From: Actinomycetes bacterium
Lineage (GTDB): Bacteria; Actinomycetota; Acidimicrobiia; Acidimicrobiales; RAAP-2
Direction: 5' to 3'
Assembly: GCA_021779855.1 (NCBI GenBank)
Contig: JAJXZW010000008.1
Span: 31,475 to 95,474 of the forward strand
Length of the DNA stretch: 64,000 nucleotides
The notes under the pieces were generated by a model. It made no database searches, was not told the origin of the DNA, and saw only the letters and a list, made by a program, of their open reading frames with translations. The position numbers were made by a program, and so were the translations under genes. This document shows, one piece after another, positions 24,834 through 36,010 of the stretch (within the stretch, counting starts at the first letter, position 1; the number at the start of each line of letters is the position of its first letter).

Positions 24834-24839
24834 AGTCTA
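24834..24839 (-). promoter_or_regulatory. leaderless -10 box (TAGACT) of the GNAT gene
   Basis: TAGACT lies at -12 to -7 of the GTG at 24827, with no Shine-Dalgarno. It is one of the best examples of the leaderless pattern in this window. Confidence 0.5.
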
Positions 24840-25000
24840 CGGTCGGTCGGGCCAGGCGGAGTCCGGGGACCACCCTTCGCGCCGGCCGTCCCGGCCCGCC
24901 CCACCCGCTTCCTCGCACCGCGTCGAGCGGTTAGGGCTCGACGCCCCGGTCGGCCGAGCGCCGAGGCGGTCGGGGGTCGGTCGCCGCCACCGGCCGCGCG

Positions 25001-26938
25001 TCAGGTCCGCGCGACGAGGGTGACCGACGGGAAGCCGCGCGCCCCGACGCCCACGACCACGCGAACCGAACCGGCCCCGCGGGCGGCGAGGTCTCGGCGC
25101 AGGAGGGCCGCCACCGCTCGCGCGCGCGGGAGGGCCCGTCCCGCGTCCGCGGCCCCGGGGCGCTCGTGCCCGAGGACCCCCACCACGCGATAGTGGTCGA
25201 GGGCGACCGTGGACGCCACCGCGGCCACCTGGCGCGCGAGGGCCGGGGTGAGGGTCGCCGCGCCGAGGTCGAAGGGGCCGACCTGGGACGCGCGGCTGGC
25301 CGCCACGACCCGGAACGTCAGGCTCTGGCTCGAGGGGCCGAAGTCGGGGCTCACCGGTGCGAGGGCCGCCACCACGAGCTCGGGGCCCGCGGCGCCGGCC
25401 CGGAACCGACAGGTCGCCGTCGTCGTCGCGGGCACTCCCAGGCATCCGGGGACGATCGAGCCGTTCGCGCTGAAGGTGACCGTGCCCGGCGTCGAGACCG
25501 TCGCGGTCGCGGTGAGGAGCACTCCGGTCACGGCCTCGCTCCCCGGGCCACCGACCGTGAGCTGGACGGTCGAGGCCGCCGGCTGGACGCTCGCACTGAC
25601 CGGCGTCGACGTCGAGGGGGCGTCACCCGCGTTCCCGGGGGCCAGCGCGGCCATGAGGGCCACCGCGCCCACCGTGGCGGGCGTCCAGGCGCAGGTGGCC
25701 ACCGTGGTGGCCGCGACGGCCGTGCAGCCCGCGATCGCCTGGCCGTCGGCGTAGAAGGTGACCGCACCGGGCACCGAGACCGTCGCGGTCAGAGTGTCGG
25801 GGGCGGCGTAGACGGGGCTCGGGTTCGCGGCCGTGAGCGAGGTCGTCGTGGGCGTGCGGATCACCGCGGTGGGAAGCGGGATCCGCAGGAGGGCGCCCGT
25901 GTTGGCGTCGTCGGCGACGAGCGCGTCCCCGCTCGCCGCGAGGAGGGCCGGCACCAACGACGTGTCCCGGTACTGGTTCTCCACCGCGAGGGTCGAGGGG
26001 TCGAGTTGGTAGACGTAACCGTGCGAGATGTCGGTGACCCACAGCGACCCGCCCACCTCGAGGCTGGCGAAGAGGGTGGCGGCGGGGATCGTGGCGGAGG
26101 CCGCGAGGGCGAGGGTCGAAGAGGAGTACGCGTACTCCGTGGCGCCCCCCGTCACGTAGAGGACGCCCCCGGCCTGCGAGACGGTCGGGATGGTCGAGCT
26201 CGAGGTGATCGGGGTCACGCTCAGCCCGCTGAAGGCCCCGGTCGTCAGGTCGACCCGCTGCCACTCGTAGTAGTGGTTGTTGTCCTGCCACTCGAGCGAG
26301 ACGAGGGCGCCCCCCACCATCTCGAGGGCGACCGGCGAGTCGTTCGCCGCGCCGTTGGGGTTCGTCGACCACGTCGTATGCGACCCCGTCGCCAGGTCCA
26401 GGGCCACGATCGCGTTGTCACTCTCAGAGCTCACGTAGGCCGTCGTCGACGAGAGGGCGATGCTGTAGGTGGTGGACGCGTCGGCGTGGGTGAACGTCGA
26501 GGTGAGGTCGTAGGGGGTGAGGGTGGCGGTGGCGACGTCCAGCACGTAGACGGTCCCGTCGCTCACGGTGACCACGTAGGCGCCGTTGGCGGCGACGGGC
26601 AGGTAGCGGTCGCAGGTGCCCGGGCCCGCGGTGAGGGGGTAGGCGGCCAGGAAGGCGCCGGACTCGGTGAACTCGACGAGCGAGTTGTCGGCGGTCGAGC
26701 CGCCGCACCCCCCGCTCCCCTCGCCCCACAGGTGCGTGCCGTCGTTGGCGGGGGCGCCGATCTCGGCCGCCGGGTTGGCGTAGGTGACGACGGGGTTGAA
26801 CCCCACCGCGCTCGCCCCGGCCGGCGCGGACCACGCCGCAGGAACCCCGACCAGGGCGCCCAGCGCCAGCGCTGCCGTGAGAAGTCGCGCGCGACCCCGC
26901 CGAGCGTTCTGGAACCCGTCTGGCTCGCGTGCGACCAC
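25001..26938 (-). CDS. large secreted protein: beta-propeller, two Ig-like domains, OmpA-like tail
   Basis: A 645-residue exported protein. A signal peptide (hydrophobic residues about 19-36, likely cleavage near AGASA) precedes a propeller-like region (about 50-360) of repeated strands such as GGSLWVTDISHGYVYQLDP. Two bacterial Ig-like domains follow (about 360-455 and 455-545), each starting with a TSLTAANPSPV or STVQLTVGG strand and containing a Cys pair. The last ~100 residues look like a degenerate OmpA/MotB domain (VVGVLGHERPG, then RARAVAALL). GGGGAGGG precedes the GTG start. It may be a cell-surface binding or adhesion protein; the function is unknown. Confidence 0.8.
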   Translation of the reverse strand: MVAREPDGFQNARRGRARLLTAALALGALVGVPAAWSAPAGASAVGFNPVVTYANPAAEIGAPANDGTHLWGEGSGGCGGSTADNSLVEFTESGAFLAAYPLTAGPGTCDRYLPVAANGAYVVTVSDGTVYVLDVATATLTPYDLTSTFTHADASTTYSIALSSTTAYVSSESDNAIVALDLATGSHTTWSTNPNGAANDSPVALEMVGGALVSLEWQDNNHYYEWQRVDLTTGAFSGLSVTPITSSSTIPTVSQAGGVLYVTGGATEYAYSSSTLALAASATIPAATLFASLEVGGSLWVTDISHGYVYQLDPSTLAVENQYRDTSLVPALLAASGDALVADDANTGALLRIPLPTAVIRTPTTTSLTAANPSPVYAAPDTLTATVSVPGAVTFYADGQAIAGCTAVAATTVATCAWTPATVGAVALMAALAPGNAGDAPSTSTPVSASVQPAASTVQLTVGGPGSEAVTGVLLTATATVSTPGTVTFSANGSIVPGCLGVPATTTATCRFRAGAAGPELVVAALAPVSPDFGPSSQSLTFRVVAASRASQVGPFDLGAATLTPALARQVAAVASTVALDHYRVVGVLGHERPGAADAGRALPRARAVAALLRRDLAARGAGSVRVVVGVGARGFPSVTLVART

Positions 26939-27064
26939 TGTGCCCTCCCCATCCGGTGTCGACGCCGCCGACAGACAGCGAATACGTTGTCTACACCAGC
27001 GGGACGACCGCCGGGGACGCGCCCCTCTCAGGAAGGGCCCGGTCGCACCGACGAAGCCGGGCGT

Positions 27065-28051
27065 CTAGAGGAGACCGAGGGCGCGCACCTCGTCGCGCTC
27101 GGCGAGGAGCTCGTCGGTCGTGGCGGCGACCCGCTCGCGGGCGAACGCGTCGTGGGTAAAGCCCTCCTTGACCGCGTAGCCGCCCGCGCCGTCGGCGACG
27201 ATCGGCAGGCCGAAGGTGAGCCCCTCGGGCACCCCGTACTCCCCGCGGGTCGTCACGGCGACCGAGGCGCAGTCGCCCGGGGCCGTCGGCGTCGTGAGCG
27301 AGACCACGGTGTCGATCGCGGCGTTCGCGGCCGAGGCGGCCGAGGAGAGGCCGCGGGCCTCGATGATGGCCGCCCCGCGCTTCTGGACCGTCGTGAGGAA
27401 CTCCCCGCGCAGCCAGGCGTCGTCGGCGATCACCTCGGGGGCCGGGCGGCCCACGATGGTCGCGTTGGCGAAGTCCGGGAACTGGGTCGAGGAGTGGTTG
27501 CCCCAGATCGCGAGGTTCCTGACCTCGCTCACCGGCACGCCGGCCCGCGCGGCGAGCTGGGTCTCGGCCCGGTTCTGGTCGAGGCGGGTCATGGCGAACC
27601 AGCGCTCCGCGGGCACCTCGGGGGCCGCCGAGCGGGCGATCAGGCAGTTGGTGTTGCAGGGGTTGCCGACCACCAGCACCCGCACGTCACTGGCCGCGTG
27701 CGCCGCGATCGCCTGGCCCTGGGGCTTGAAGATCCCACCGTTCACGCTCAAGAGGTCGCCGCGCTCCATGCCGGCCTTGCGCGGGATGGAGCCGACGAGC
27801 AGGGCCCAGTTGGTCCCGTCGAAGGCCGTCGCGAGGTCGCTCGTCGCCTCGATCGAGGTGAGCAGGGGGAAGGCGCAGTCGTCGAGCTCCATGATGACGC
27901 CCTCGAGCGCCTTCATCGCGGGCTCGATCTCGAGCAGGCGCAGGGCCACGGGCGTCTCGGGCCCGAAGAGGGCGCCCGAGGCGATCCGGAACAGCAGGGC
28001 GTAGCCGATCTGACCGGCGGCGCCGGTCACGGTGACGGTGACGGGGGGCAT
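27065..28051 (-). CDS. mdh: malate dehydrogenase
   Basis: A 328-residue NAD-dependent TCA-cycle enzyme of the actinobacterial/cytosolic-like class. The Rossmann motif [19 protein letters not shown] is at the N-terminus. Catalytic Asp lies in TRLDQNRA, the active-site His in WGNHSSTQ and substrate-binding Arg in [13 protein letters not shown]. The ribosome binding site GAGGAGAA precedes the ATG. It is 18 bp downstream of icd. Confidence 0.96.
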   Translation of the reverse strand: MPPVTVTVTGAAGQIGYALLFRIASGALFGPETPVALRLLEIEPAMKALEGVIMELDDCAFPLLTSIEATSDLATAFDGTNWALLVGSIPRKAGMERGDLLSVNGGIFKPQGQAIAAHAASDVRVLVVGNPCNTNCLIARSAAPEVPAERWFAMTRLDQNRAETQLAARAGVPVSEVRNLAIWGNHSSTQFPDFANATIVGRPAPEVIADDAWLRGEFLTTVQKRGAAIIEARGLSSAASAANAAIDTVVSLTTPTAPGDCASVAVTTRGEYGVPEGLTFGLPIVADGAGGYAVKEGFTHDAFARERVAATTDELLAERDEVRALGLL

Positions 28052-28069
28052 CTCTTCTCCTCGGTGCGA

Positions 28070-29266
<1,197 letters not shown>

Positions 29267-29273
29267 GGCGCCC

Positions 29274-29279
29274 ATCCTA
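29274..29279 (-). promoter_or_regulatory. leaderless -10 box (TAGGAT) of icd-mdh
   Basis: TAGGAT lies at -13 to -8 of the icd ATG at 29266 and overlaps the alternative upstream ATG. No Shine-Dalgarno is present. Confidence 0.45.
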
Positions 29280-29317
29280 CGACCGCCCCGGCGAGGGCCC
29301 CCTAGGGACCTCGGTCC

Positions 29318-30163
29318 CTAGGGGAAGAGGGCCCGGTGGATCTCCCGGGTCGCGCTCGAGCGGTTCAGCGTGTAGAAGTGCAGGCCCGGCACGCCCGCCT
29401 CGAGCAGCGCCTCGCAGAGCTCGGTGGCGGCCGCCACCCCCTCGGCCCGCACCGCCCCCGGCCCGCCGCGGTGGTGGGCCGACTCGAGCCGCTCGACCAG
29501 CCAGTCGGGCACCACCGCCCCCATCTGGGCCATCCGGGCGACCCCCGACAGGGTCGTGACGGGCATGATCCCGGCGAGGACGGGCTTGTCCACGCCGAGC
29601 TCGCCGAGCTCGAGCACCAGGCGGACCCACTCCTCGGGCTCGAAGAAGAACTGGGTCACCGCGAAGTCGGCGAGGCGCAGCTTCTCGGCCAGGCGCCGCC
29701 GGTCGCTCGCCCGGTCGGGCGAGCGGGGGTGGCCCTGGGGGTGGGCCCCCACCCCCACGCAGAAGTGCCCGGCCTCGCGCGCGAGCTCGATGAGCTCGCT
29801 GGCGTAGCGCAGCTCGCCCGCGGGGGCCTCGCCCGCGGGGGTGTCCCCGCCGAGCGCCATCACGTTCTCGACCCCCGCCGCGGCGTAGCGCGCCAGCAGC
29901 TCGCGCATCTCGGCCCGGCCGTGGCCGACGCAGATCAGGTGGGCCATGGCCGTGAGGCCCTGGGCCTCGATCGAGGTCACGAGGTCGAAGGTCCGCTGGC
30001 GGCTGGCCTCGCCGCCCCGGTAGGTCACCGAGACGAAGGAGGGTGCCAGCTCCTCGAGCTCGACGAGGGTCGCCTCGAGGGTGAGGCGCTCCTCCTCGCC
30101 CCTGGGCGGGAAGAACTCGAAGGATCGGGTCAGCCCGCGAGCGACCAGCTCGTCGACGCGCAC
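29318..30163 (-). CDS. metF: methylenetetrahydrofolate reductase
   Basis: A 281-residue FAD-dependent TIM-barrel enzyme that makes 5-methyl-THF for methionine synthesis. The N-terminal signature SFEFFPPRGEEE carries the catalytic Glu. The conserved SVTYRGG, THLI-equivalent MAHLICVGH and NVMALGGD segments bind FAD and folate. The start GTG is five bases after the cupin gene, so it is part of the folD-cupin-metF run. Confidence 0.95.
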   Translation of the reverse strand: MRVDELVARGLTRSFEFFPPRGEEERLTLEATLVELEELAPSFVSVTYRGGEASRQRTFDLVTSIEAQGLTAMAHLICVGHGRAEMRELLARYAAAGVENVMALGGDTPAGEAPAGELRYASELIELAREAGHFCVGVGAHPQGHPRSPDRASDRRRLAEKLRLADFAVTQFFFEPEEWVRLVLELGELGVDKPVLAGIMPVTTLSGVARMAQMGAVVPDWLVERLESAHHRGGPGAVRAEGVAAATELCEALLEAGVPGLHFYTLNRSSATREIHRALFP

Positions 30164-30167
30164 GGGT

Positions 30168-30554
30168 CTAGCCGGCGCGACCGAAGTCGTCCTCGAGGCG
30201 CTCGATGTCGTCCTCGCCGAAGTAGGTGCCGGTCTGGACCTCGACGAGGGTCACCGGCTCGGTGCCGCGGTTCTCGCACCGGTGCGCCTGGCCGACCGCG
30301 ATGTCGACGCTCTGGCCCGGGAGGAGGGCGATCTCCTCGCCGTCGAGGACCACCGTCGCGACCCCGGCCACCACGAACCAGTGCTCGGCGCGGTGGCGGT
30401 GGCGCTGGTAGCTCAGCCGCTTGCCCGGCTCGACCACGAGTCGCTTGACCTTGTGGTCGGCGCGCTCGTCGTCGAGCACCCAGAAGGCCCCCCAGGGCCG
30501 GTGGTCGAGCTCGCGGCCGCGCTCGTCGCGCGTCGCGTCGTCGGTCGTGGTCAT
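30168..30554 (-). CDS. cupin, mannose-6-phosphate isomerase type II-like
   Basis: A 128-residue single-cupin protein. The metal-binding motif RHRHRAEHW (H-x-H-x3-E-H) and a later His in GQAHRCENRG form a complete cupin site. The overall sequence (HRPWGAFWVLDD, KRLVVEPGKRLSYQRH) matches the C-terminal isomerase domain of mannose-1-phosphate guanylyltransferase/phosphomannose isomerases, here standing alone. It may isomerise mannose-6-phosphate or another sugar phosphate. It overlaps the stop of folD (ATGA). Confidence 0.88.
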   Translation of the reverse strand: MTTTDDATRDERGRELDHRPWGAFWVLDDERADHKVKRLVVEPGKRLSYQRHRHRAEHWFVVAGVATVVLDGEEIALLPGQSVDIAVGQAHRCENRGTEPVTLVEVQTGTYFGEDDIERLEDDFGRAG

Positions 30555-31402
30555 CGTGTCCTCTCGGCGGCCAGCACGGCGTTGCGCAACAGCATGGCAC
30601 GGGTCATGGGCCCCACACCACCCAGGCGCGGCGTGACCCACCCGGCGACCTCGGCGACGTCGTCGGCGAGGTCCGAGAGGAGCCGGCGGCCCTCGAAGGA
30701 GGTGCCCGCCCCGACGACGGCCGCGCCGGGCTTGACCATGTCGGCGCGCACGAGGCCCGCTCGCCCGGCGGCCGAGACCACGACGTCGCCCGAGCGCACC
30801 AGCGCGTCGAACTCGGCGACACCGGTGTGCACGACCGTGACCGCCGCGTTGCAGTGGGGCCGCTTCATCGCGAGCAGCAGGGCGAGCGGCCGGCCGATGG
30901 TGAGGCCCCGGCCGATCACGACGACGTGGCGACCCTCGACCGGCACGTCGAAGGCGGCGAGCAGCTCGACGATCCCCTGGGGCGTGCAGGGCAGCGGCCC
31001 GGGGTTGCCCATGACGAGCCGTCCCAGGTTGACCGGGTGGAGCCCGTCGACGTCCTTCTCCGGGCGTACGCGCATCAGGACCGCCGCCTCGTCGACGCCC
31101 TCGGGCAGGGGCAGCTGGACCAGGATCGAGTGGACCGCCGGGTCCTCGTTGAACCGGTCGACGACCGCCTCGAGGTCGGCCTGGCTCGCGTCGGCGGGCA
31201 GGTGCACGTCGAAGGAGCGAACCCCGATCTCGGCGCACTCGGCGACCTTCATGGCGACGTAGCGGGCGCTCGAGGGGTCGTCGCCCACGAGGATCGTGCC
31301 GAGCCCGGGGGTCACCCCGGTCGCGACGAGGCGGGCGACGCGCTCGGTGAGCTGCATCTTCACGCCGGCGGCGACCCGTTCGCCGTCGAGTAGCTGGGCC
31401 AT
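30551..31402 (-). CDS. folD: bifunctional methylenetetrahydrofolate dehydrogenase/cyclohydrolase
   Basis: A 283-residue enzyme supplying 10-formyl-THF. The catalytic Lys is in SARYVAMK, QLPLPEGV lines the folate pocket and DVDGLHPVNLGRL follows. The NADP-binding site is VVIGRGLTIGRPLALLL, with the conserved GVGPMTRAMLL near the C-terminus. It lies 13 bp downstream of purH and provides its formyl donor, so the linkage is functional. Confidence 0.96.
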   Translation of the reverse strand: MAQLLDGERVAAGVKMQLTERVARLVATGVTPGLGTILVGDDPSSARYVAMKVAECAEIGVRSFDVHLPADASQADLEAVVDRFNEDPAVHSILVQLPLPEGVDEAAVLMRVRPEKDVDGLHPVNLGRLVMGNPGPLPCTPQGIVELLAAFDVPVEGRHVVVIGRGLTIGRPLALLLAMKRPHCNAAVTVVHTGVAEFDALVRSGDVVVSAAGRAGLVRADMVKPGAAVVGAGTSFEGRRLLSDLADDVAEVAGWVTPRLGGVGPMTRAMLLRNAVLAAERTR

Positions 31403-31415
31403 GGTCCTCCTCGGC

Positions 31416-32924
31416 CTAGTGGCGGAAGTGCCGCTCGCCGGTCATCATCACGACGAGCCCCGCCCGCTCGGCGGCGGCCACGACCTCGCCGTCGCGCACC
31501 GAGCCGCCCGGCTGGACGACGGCCGTGACCCCGGCGTCGGCGAGGCGCTCCAGGCCGTCGGGGAAGGGGAAGAAGGCGTCCGAGGCGGCGGCGGCCCCCC
31601 GGGCCCGCTCGCCGGCCTTGGCGACGGCGAGTTCGGCCGCGACGACCCGTGACTGCTGGCCGGCCCCCACGCCCACCGCGACGCCGTCCCTCGCGATGAC
31701 GATGGCGTTGGAGGTCGTGCGCGCGCAGACCCGCCAGGCGACGACGAGGTCGACCATCTGGGCCGGCGTCGGGGCGGCCGCCGTCGCACACGTCCAGGTC
31801 GAGGCCGCGGCCACCAGCTCGTCGGCGTCCTGGACGAGGGCGGTGTCGCCCAGGGTGCGCACCGAGAGCCCCAGCGGCTCGGGGGCCGGTGCCGCCAGCA
31901 GCCGGGTGGCCTTGCGCCGGGCCACGAGGGCCTCGATCGCCCCGGGGGTGAACCCGGCCGCCACGATCACGTCGGCCTGGGGGCCGGCGGCGACGGCGGC
32001 GGCCAGGTCGTCGTCGACCTCGCCCCCGATGGCCACCACGCCCCCGAAGGCGCTCACCGGGTCGGCGTCGAGGGCCCGCTCGAAGGCGGCGCGCAGGGTC
32101 TCGGCGACCGCGGCGCCCGAGGCGTTGGCGTGCTTGATGATCGCCGCCGCCCGCGAGCCCGGGACGTCGGCCGCCAGCTCGTGCACGAGCCGCCAGGCGG
32201 CGTCGGCGTCGAGGTAGTTCAGGTACGACAGGGCCGCGCCGGCGTGCTGGGTCACCCCGTCCCACCACGGACGGGCGCCGGCGCGCCGGTAGCGCGCGGC
32301 GTGCTGGTGGGGGTTCTCGCCGTAGCGGGTGGCGGCGACGCGCTCGAGGTCGAGCACGAGCCGCTCGGGCAGCGCCTCGTCCCCGGCCAGCCAGGCGGCT
32401 ATCGCCGCGTCGTAGGCGGCGCTCTGGGCGAAGGCCGCCCGGGCCAGGCGGCGGCGCGTCTCGGGCGAGGTGGCCCCGCGCTCCACCAGCTCGGCCAGGA
32501 CCGCGTCGTACTGGCTCGGGTCGGTGACGACGGTGACGCGGGCGTGGTTCTTCGCCGCGGCGCGCACCATGGTCGGGCCGCCCACGTCGATCAGCTCGAT
32601 CGAGGGGTCCGAGGCGAACGGGTAGAGGTTCACCACCACGAGGTCGATCGGGGTGATCGCGTGCGCCTCGAGCTGGGCCCGGTGCTCGGGGCGCTCGAGG
32701 TCGGCGAGGATCGCCGCGTGCACCCGCGGGTGGAGGGTCTTCACCCGGCCGTCGAGCATCTCGGGGGAGCCGGTGAGCTCGGCCACCTCGAGGGGCGCGA
32801 GTCCCGCCTCGACCAGCGCGGCGGCCGTCTTGCCCGAGGCGACGAGCTCCCAGCCCAGCCCCGCGAGACCGCGGGCGAACCCGACGAGCCCGGTCTTGTC
32901 GTAGACGCTGAGCAGCGCCCTCAC
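31416..32924 (-). CDS. purH: bifunctional purine biosynthesis protein PurH (AICAR transformylase/IMP cyclohydrolase)
   Basis: A 502-residue enzyme catalysing the last two steps of IMP synthesis. The N-terminal IMP cyclohydrolase domain (1-~190) shows [30 protein letters not shown] and NLYPF. The C-terminal transformylase domain has RYGENPHQ and the catalytic Lys-His pair in IKHANASG; the residues usually Pro-Cys after it are Ala-Ser here, which is not known to block catalysis. The GTG start at 32924 overlaps the purN stop (GTGA). Confidence 0.96.
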   Translation of the reverse strand: MRALLSVYDKTGLVGFARGLAGLGWELVASGKTAAALVEAGLAPLEVAELTGSPEMLDGRVKTLHPRVHAAILADLERPEHRAQLEAHAITPIDLVVVNLYPFASDPSIELIDVGGPTMVRAAAKNHARVTVVTDPSQYDAVLAELVERGATSPETRRRLARAAFAQSAAYDAAIAAWLAGDEALPERLVLDLERVAATRYGENPHQHAARYRRAGARPWWDGVTQHAGAALSYLNYLDADAAWRLVHELAADVPGSRAAAIIKHANASGAAVAETLRAAFERALDADPVSAFGGVVAIGGEVDDDLAAAVAAGPQADVIVAAGFTPGAIEALVARRKATRLLAAPAPEPLGLSVRTLGDTALVQDADELVAAASTWTCATAAAPTPAQMVDLVVAWRVCARTTSNAIVIARDGVAVGVGAGQQSRVVAAELAVAKAGERARGAAAASDAFFPFPDGLERLADAGVTAVVQPGGSVRDGEVVAAAERAGLVVMMTGERHFRH

Positions 32925-33538
32925 GCCGGCTCCCGCTCGACGGCGAGCTCGGCCGGCTCGCGACCGGCCGCGAGCAGCGAGAGCGCGCGCGCGACGACCG
33001 CGGGGTAGAGGGTGCGCTCGGTGGCCTTGATCCGCTCGTGCAGGCGGGCCTCGTCGTCGCCCGGCAGGACCGGGACGCGCGCCTGGGCGAGGATCGGCCC
33101 GTCGTCGAGGGCCTCGGTGGCCAGGTGCACCGTGCAGCCGGTCTCGCCCGCCCCGGCCGCGAGGGTGGCGGCGACGGCGTGCCACCCCTTGAAGGCGGGC
33201 AGCAGGCTCGGGTGGGTGTTGAGGACCCGTCCGGGGAACGCGGCGAAGAACGCGGGGGCGAGCACGGTGCCGAAGCCGGCCATGGCGACGAGCCCCACCC
33301 CGCGCTCGGTGAGCTCCGCGGCCAGCGCGGCGCTGTAGCGCGCGCGCTCGAAGCCCTCGGCGAAGCCCCCGTAGGCGGCCCGCTCCACCAGCAGCGCCTC
33401 GACCCCGGCGGCGCGCGCCACCTCGAGGCCCCGGCACGCCCGGTCGCTCGCCACCACCCGGGGCACGAGGCCCCGGGCGAGGAAGGCCTCGAGGAGGGTC
33501 CCCGAGCCCGAGACGAGCACCCCGAGGGCGACGGCCAC
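32921..33538 (-). CDS. purN: phosphoribosylglycinamide formyltransferase
   Basis: A 205-residue enzyme transferring a formyl group from 10-formyl-THF to GAR. The phosphate loop VLVSGSGTLLEAFL, the formyl-transfer motif NTHPSLLPAFKG (catalytic Asn and His) and the Asp segment EALDDGPILAQ are intact. The GTG at 33538 is chosen, three bases after the sucD stop. It is coupled to purH. Confidence 0.95.
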   Translation of the reverse strand: MAVALGVLVSGSGTLLEAFLARGLVPRVVASDRACRGLEVARAAGVEALLVERAAYGGFAEGFERARYSAALAAELTERGVGLVAMAGFGTVLAPAFFAAFPGRVLNTHPSLLPAFKGWHAVAATLAAGAGETGCTVHLATEALDDGPILAQARVPVLPGDDEARLHERIKATERTLYPAVVARALSLLAAGREPAELAVEREPA

Positions 33539-33540
33539 GA

Positions 33541-34425
33541 CTAGAGCGCCCGGACGATCTCGACCATCGCCTCGCCGGCCTCGGTGGGGTTCTGGCAGAC
33601 CCGCACGCCGGCGTCGGCCAGGGCGGCCATCTTCGCCTGGGCCGTCCCCCGGGAGCCCGAGATGATCGCCCCGGCGTGGCCCATCTTGCGCCCCGGGGGG
33701 GCGGTCACGCCCGCGACGTAGGCGACGACCGGCTTGTCCATGTTCTGGGCGATCCACTCCGCGGCCCGCTCCTCCTCCGAGCCGCCGATCTCGCCGATCA
33801 TCATCACGGCCCGGGTGTCGGGGTCGGCCTGGAAGGCCTCCAGGCAGTCGATGAAGTTGGTGCCGGGCACCGGGTCCCCGCCGATGCCCACGCACGTCGT
33901 CTGGCCCACGCCCTTCTGGCTCAGCTCGTAGAGCGCCTGGTAGGTGAGGGTGCCCGAGCGCGAGACGATGCCGACCGGCCCGCCCGCGAGGGCGATGTCG
34001 CCCGAGGTGATCCCGATGTTGCACTTGCCCGGGCTGATGATGCCCGGGCAGTTCGGCCCGAGCAGGCGCACCCCGGGGTGCTCCTCCACGAGGCGGTTGT
34101 AGGTGAGCGCCTCGTCCTGGGCCGGGATGCCCTCGGTGATGCAGACGATGAACTCGATCCCGCCCTCGGCGGCCTCGAGGATGGCGGCCGGGGCGAAGCG
34201 CGGCGGCACGGCGATGAACGACGCCGTGGCGCCGGTCGTCTCGACGGCCTCGCGCACCGAGTCGAAGACCGAGATGCCCTCGACGTCGGTGCCGCCCTTG
34301 CCCGGGGTGACCCCGCCCACGACCTTCGTGCCGTAGGCACGGTTGCGCAGCCCGTGGAACCGGCCCTGGGACCCCGTGAGGCCCTGGACGATGACCTTGG
34401 TGCTCTCGTCGACGAAGATGCTCAC
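33541..34425 (-). CDS. sucD: succinate--CoA ligase subunit alpha
   Basis: A 294-residue subunit carrying the phosphohistidine of succinyl-CoA synthetase. The CoA-binding domain begins [15 protein letters not shown]. The active-site His lies in [11 protein letters not shown], preceded by [27 protein letters not shown] matches the family. It lies seven bases after sucC. Confidence 0.97.
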   Translation of the reverse strand: MSIFVDESTKVIVQGLTGSQGRFHGLRNRAYGTKVVGGVTPGKGGTDVEGISVFDSVREAVETTGATASFIAVPPRFAPAAILEAAEGGIEFIVCITEGIPAQDEALTYNRLVEEHPGVRLLGPNCPGIISPGKCNIGITSGDIALAGGPVGIVSRSGTLTYQALYELSQKGVGQTTCVGIGGDPVPGTNFIDCLEAFQADPDTRAVMMIGEIGGSEEERAAEWIAQNMDKPVVAYVAGVTAPPGRKMGHAGAIISGSRGTAQAKMAALADAGVRVCQNPTEAGEAMVEIVRAL

Positions 34426-34432
34426 GACTCTC

Positions 34433-35572
34433 CTATCGGGCCAGGGCCACGGCGCGGCGCGCGGCCTCCAACATGGTGGGCTCGGTGACGAGCCGGTCGC
34501 TCAGGTGCGGAGCGAGGATGGCGCGGCCCTCGACGGCGTTGGTGCCGTCCAGGCGCAGCACGATCGGCGAGGCGATGTCGACGCGGGCGAGCGCCTCGAG
34601 GACGCCCTTGGCCACCTCGTCGACCCTCGTGATGCCCCCGAAGATGTTCACGAAGATGCTGCGGACCTTGGGGTCGGCGTTGATGACCTCGAGGGCCGCG
34701 GCCATCACGTCGGCGTTGGCGCCGCCGCCGATGTCGAGGAAGTTCGCGGCCGAGCCCCCGACCTGGTTCACGACGTCCAGGGTCGACATCGCCAGGCCGG
34801 CGCCGTTGGCGATGATGCCCACCGAGCCGTCGAGCCCGATGTAGTTGAGCCCCTTCTCCCGGGCGCGCCGCTCGCGCGGGTCCTCGAACTCGTCTTCGCG
34901 GAACTCGTCCCACTCGGGGTGGCGGAACGCCGCGTTGTCGTCCAGGGTGACCTTCGCGTCGAGCGCGTGGACCCGACCCCCCGGGGTGAGGACCAGCGGG
35001 TTGATCTCGGCCAGGTCGCAGTCGCCCTCGGTGTAGCAGCGATAGAGCGCGACGAGCAGGTCGGCCGCCTCGGCCCGAGCCGCCTCGTCCAGGCCCGCCT
35101 CGGCCACCCAGCGCCGGGCCGTGGCCGAGTCGAGCCCGCGCACCGGGTCGATGGGGAGCATCGCGATCGCCTCGGGGCTCTCGGCGGCGACCACCTCGAT
35201 CTCGACCCCGCCCTGGGCGCTCAGCATGCCCAGGTGGACCTTGTTCGGCCGGTCGAGGGTGAACGAGGCGTAGTACTCCTTGGCGATGTCGCTGGCGTGC
35301 TCGACCCAGAGGCGCTTGACGACGTGTCCCTTGATGTCCAGCCCGAGGATGCTCGTGGCGTGGGTGCGGACCTCGTCGGGACCGGTCGCGAGCTTCACGC
35401 CCCCGGCCTTGCCGCGCCCGCCCACCTTGACCTGGGCCTTCACGACCACCGGGAAGCCCACCCGCTCGGCGACCTCCAGGGCCTCCTCGACGGTGTCGGC
35501 GACCCCGCCGGGCGAGACGGGGATCCCGTAGCGAGCGAAGTACTGCTTGCCTTGGTACTCGAAGAGGTCCAT
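34433..35572 (-). CDS. sucC: succinate--CoA ligase [ADP-forming] subunit beta
   Basis: A 379-residue ATP-grasp subunit that binds nucleotide and succinate. MDLFEYQGKQYFARYGIP is the conserved start, VVKAQVKVGGRGKAGGV forms the ATP-grasp region, and NPLVLTPGGRVHALDAKVTLDDNA is the metal-binding region. The C-terminal domain has FVNIFGGITRVDEVA. AGAAAGG precedes the ATG at 35572. It lies 17 bp after the B12-binding gene. Confidence 0.97.
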   Translation of the reverse strand: MDLFEYQGKQYFARYGIPVSPGGVADTVEEALEVAERVGFPVVVKAQVKVGGRGKAGGVKLATGPDEVRTHATSILGLDIKGHVVKRLWVEHASDIAKEYYASFTLDRPNKVHLGMLSAQGGVEIEVVAAESPEAIAMLPIDPVRGLDSATARRWVAEAGLDEAARAEAADLLVALYRCYTEGDCDLAEINPLVLTPGGRVHALDAKVTLDDNAAFRHPEWDEFREDEFEDPRERRAREKGLNYIGLDGSVGIIANGAGLAMSTLDVVNQVGGSAANFLDIGGGANADVMAAALEVINADPKVRSIFVNIFGGITRVDEVAKGVLEALARVDIASPIVLRLDGTNAVEGRAILAPHLSDRLVTEPTMLEAARRAVALAR

Positions 35573-35589
35573 GACGTCCTTTCTGAGGC

Positions 35590-36003
35590 TCAGTGGTGCT
35601 GGAGCTCGCGCGCGTCGAGGGTGGCCTCGAGCCAGGTCCCGATCTCCTCGAGCGACGAGCCCGGGGTGAAGACCCGGGCGACGCCCGCCGCCCGCAGCGC
35701 CGCCACGTCGCCCTCGGGGATGATCCCGCCCACCACGACGAGCACGTCGGCCCGCCCGGCGGCGCCCAGCAGCTCGATGACCCGGGGCACGAGGACGAGG
35801 TGCGCCCCCGAGAGCAGCGAGAGGCCCAGGGCGTCGGCGTCCTCGTCCACCACGGCCTGGACGACCTGCTCGGGGGTCTGGTGCAGGCCGGTGTAGACGA
35901 CCTCGAAGCCGGCGTCGCGCAGGGTCCGGGCGATGACCTTCGCGCCCCGGTCGTGCCCGTCGAGACCCGGCTTGGCGACCACGACGCGGTAGGTGCGCTC
36001 CAT
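35590..36003 (-). CDS. stand-alone cobalamin-binding subunit of a methylmalonyl-CoA mutase-type enzyme
   Basis: A 137-residue B12-binding domain with the cobalt-ligand motif DGHDRG (in [15 protein letters not shown]), the GLSLLSGAH strand and the GGIIPEGD loop. It equals the C-terminal domain of methylmalonyl-CoA mutase or the separate small subunit of two-component acyl-CoA mutases (McmA2/HcmB type). The catalytic large subunit is not in the window. I prefer the ATG at 36003 over 36015 because TATGCT then lies at -13 to -8 and the upstream ATG is inside that box. It heads the run into sucC-sucD, which would consume its succinyl-CoA product. Confidence 0.9.
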   Translation of the reverse strand: MERTYRVVVAKPGLDGHDRGAKVIARTLRDAGFEVVYTGLHQTPEQVVQAVVDEDADALGLSLLSGAHLVLVPRVIELLGAAGRADVLVVVGGIIPEGDVAALRAAGVARVFTPGSSLEEIGTWLEATLDARELQHH

Positions 36004-36010
36004 CGCGTTC

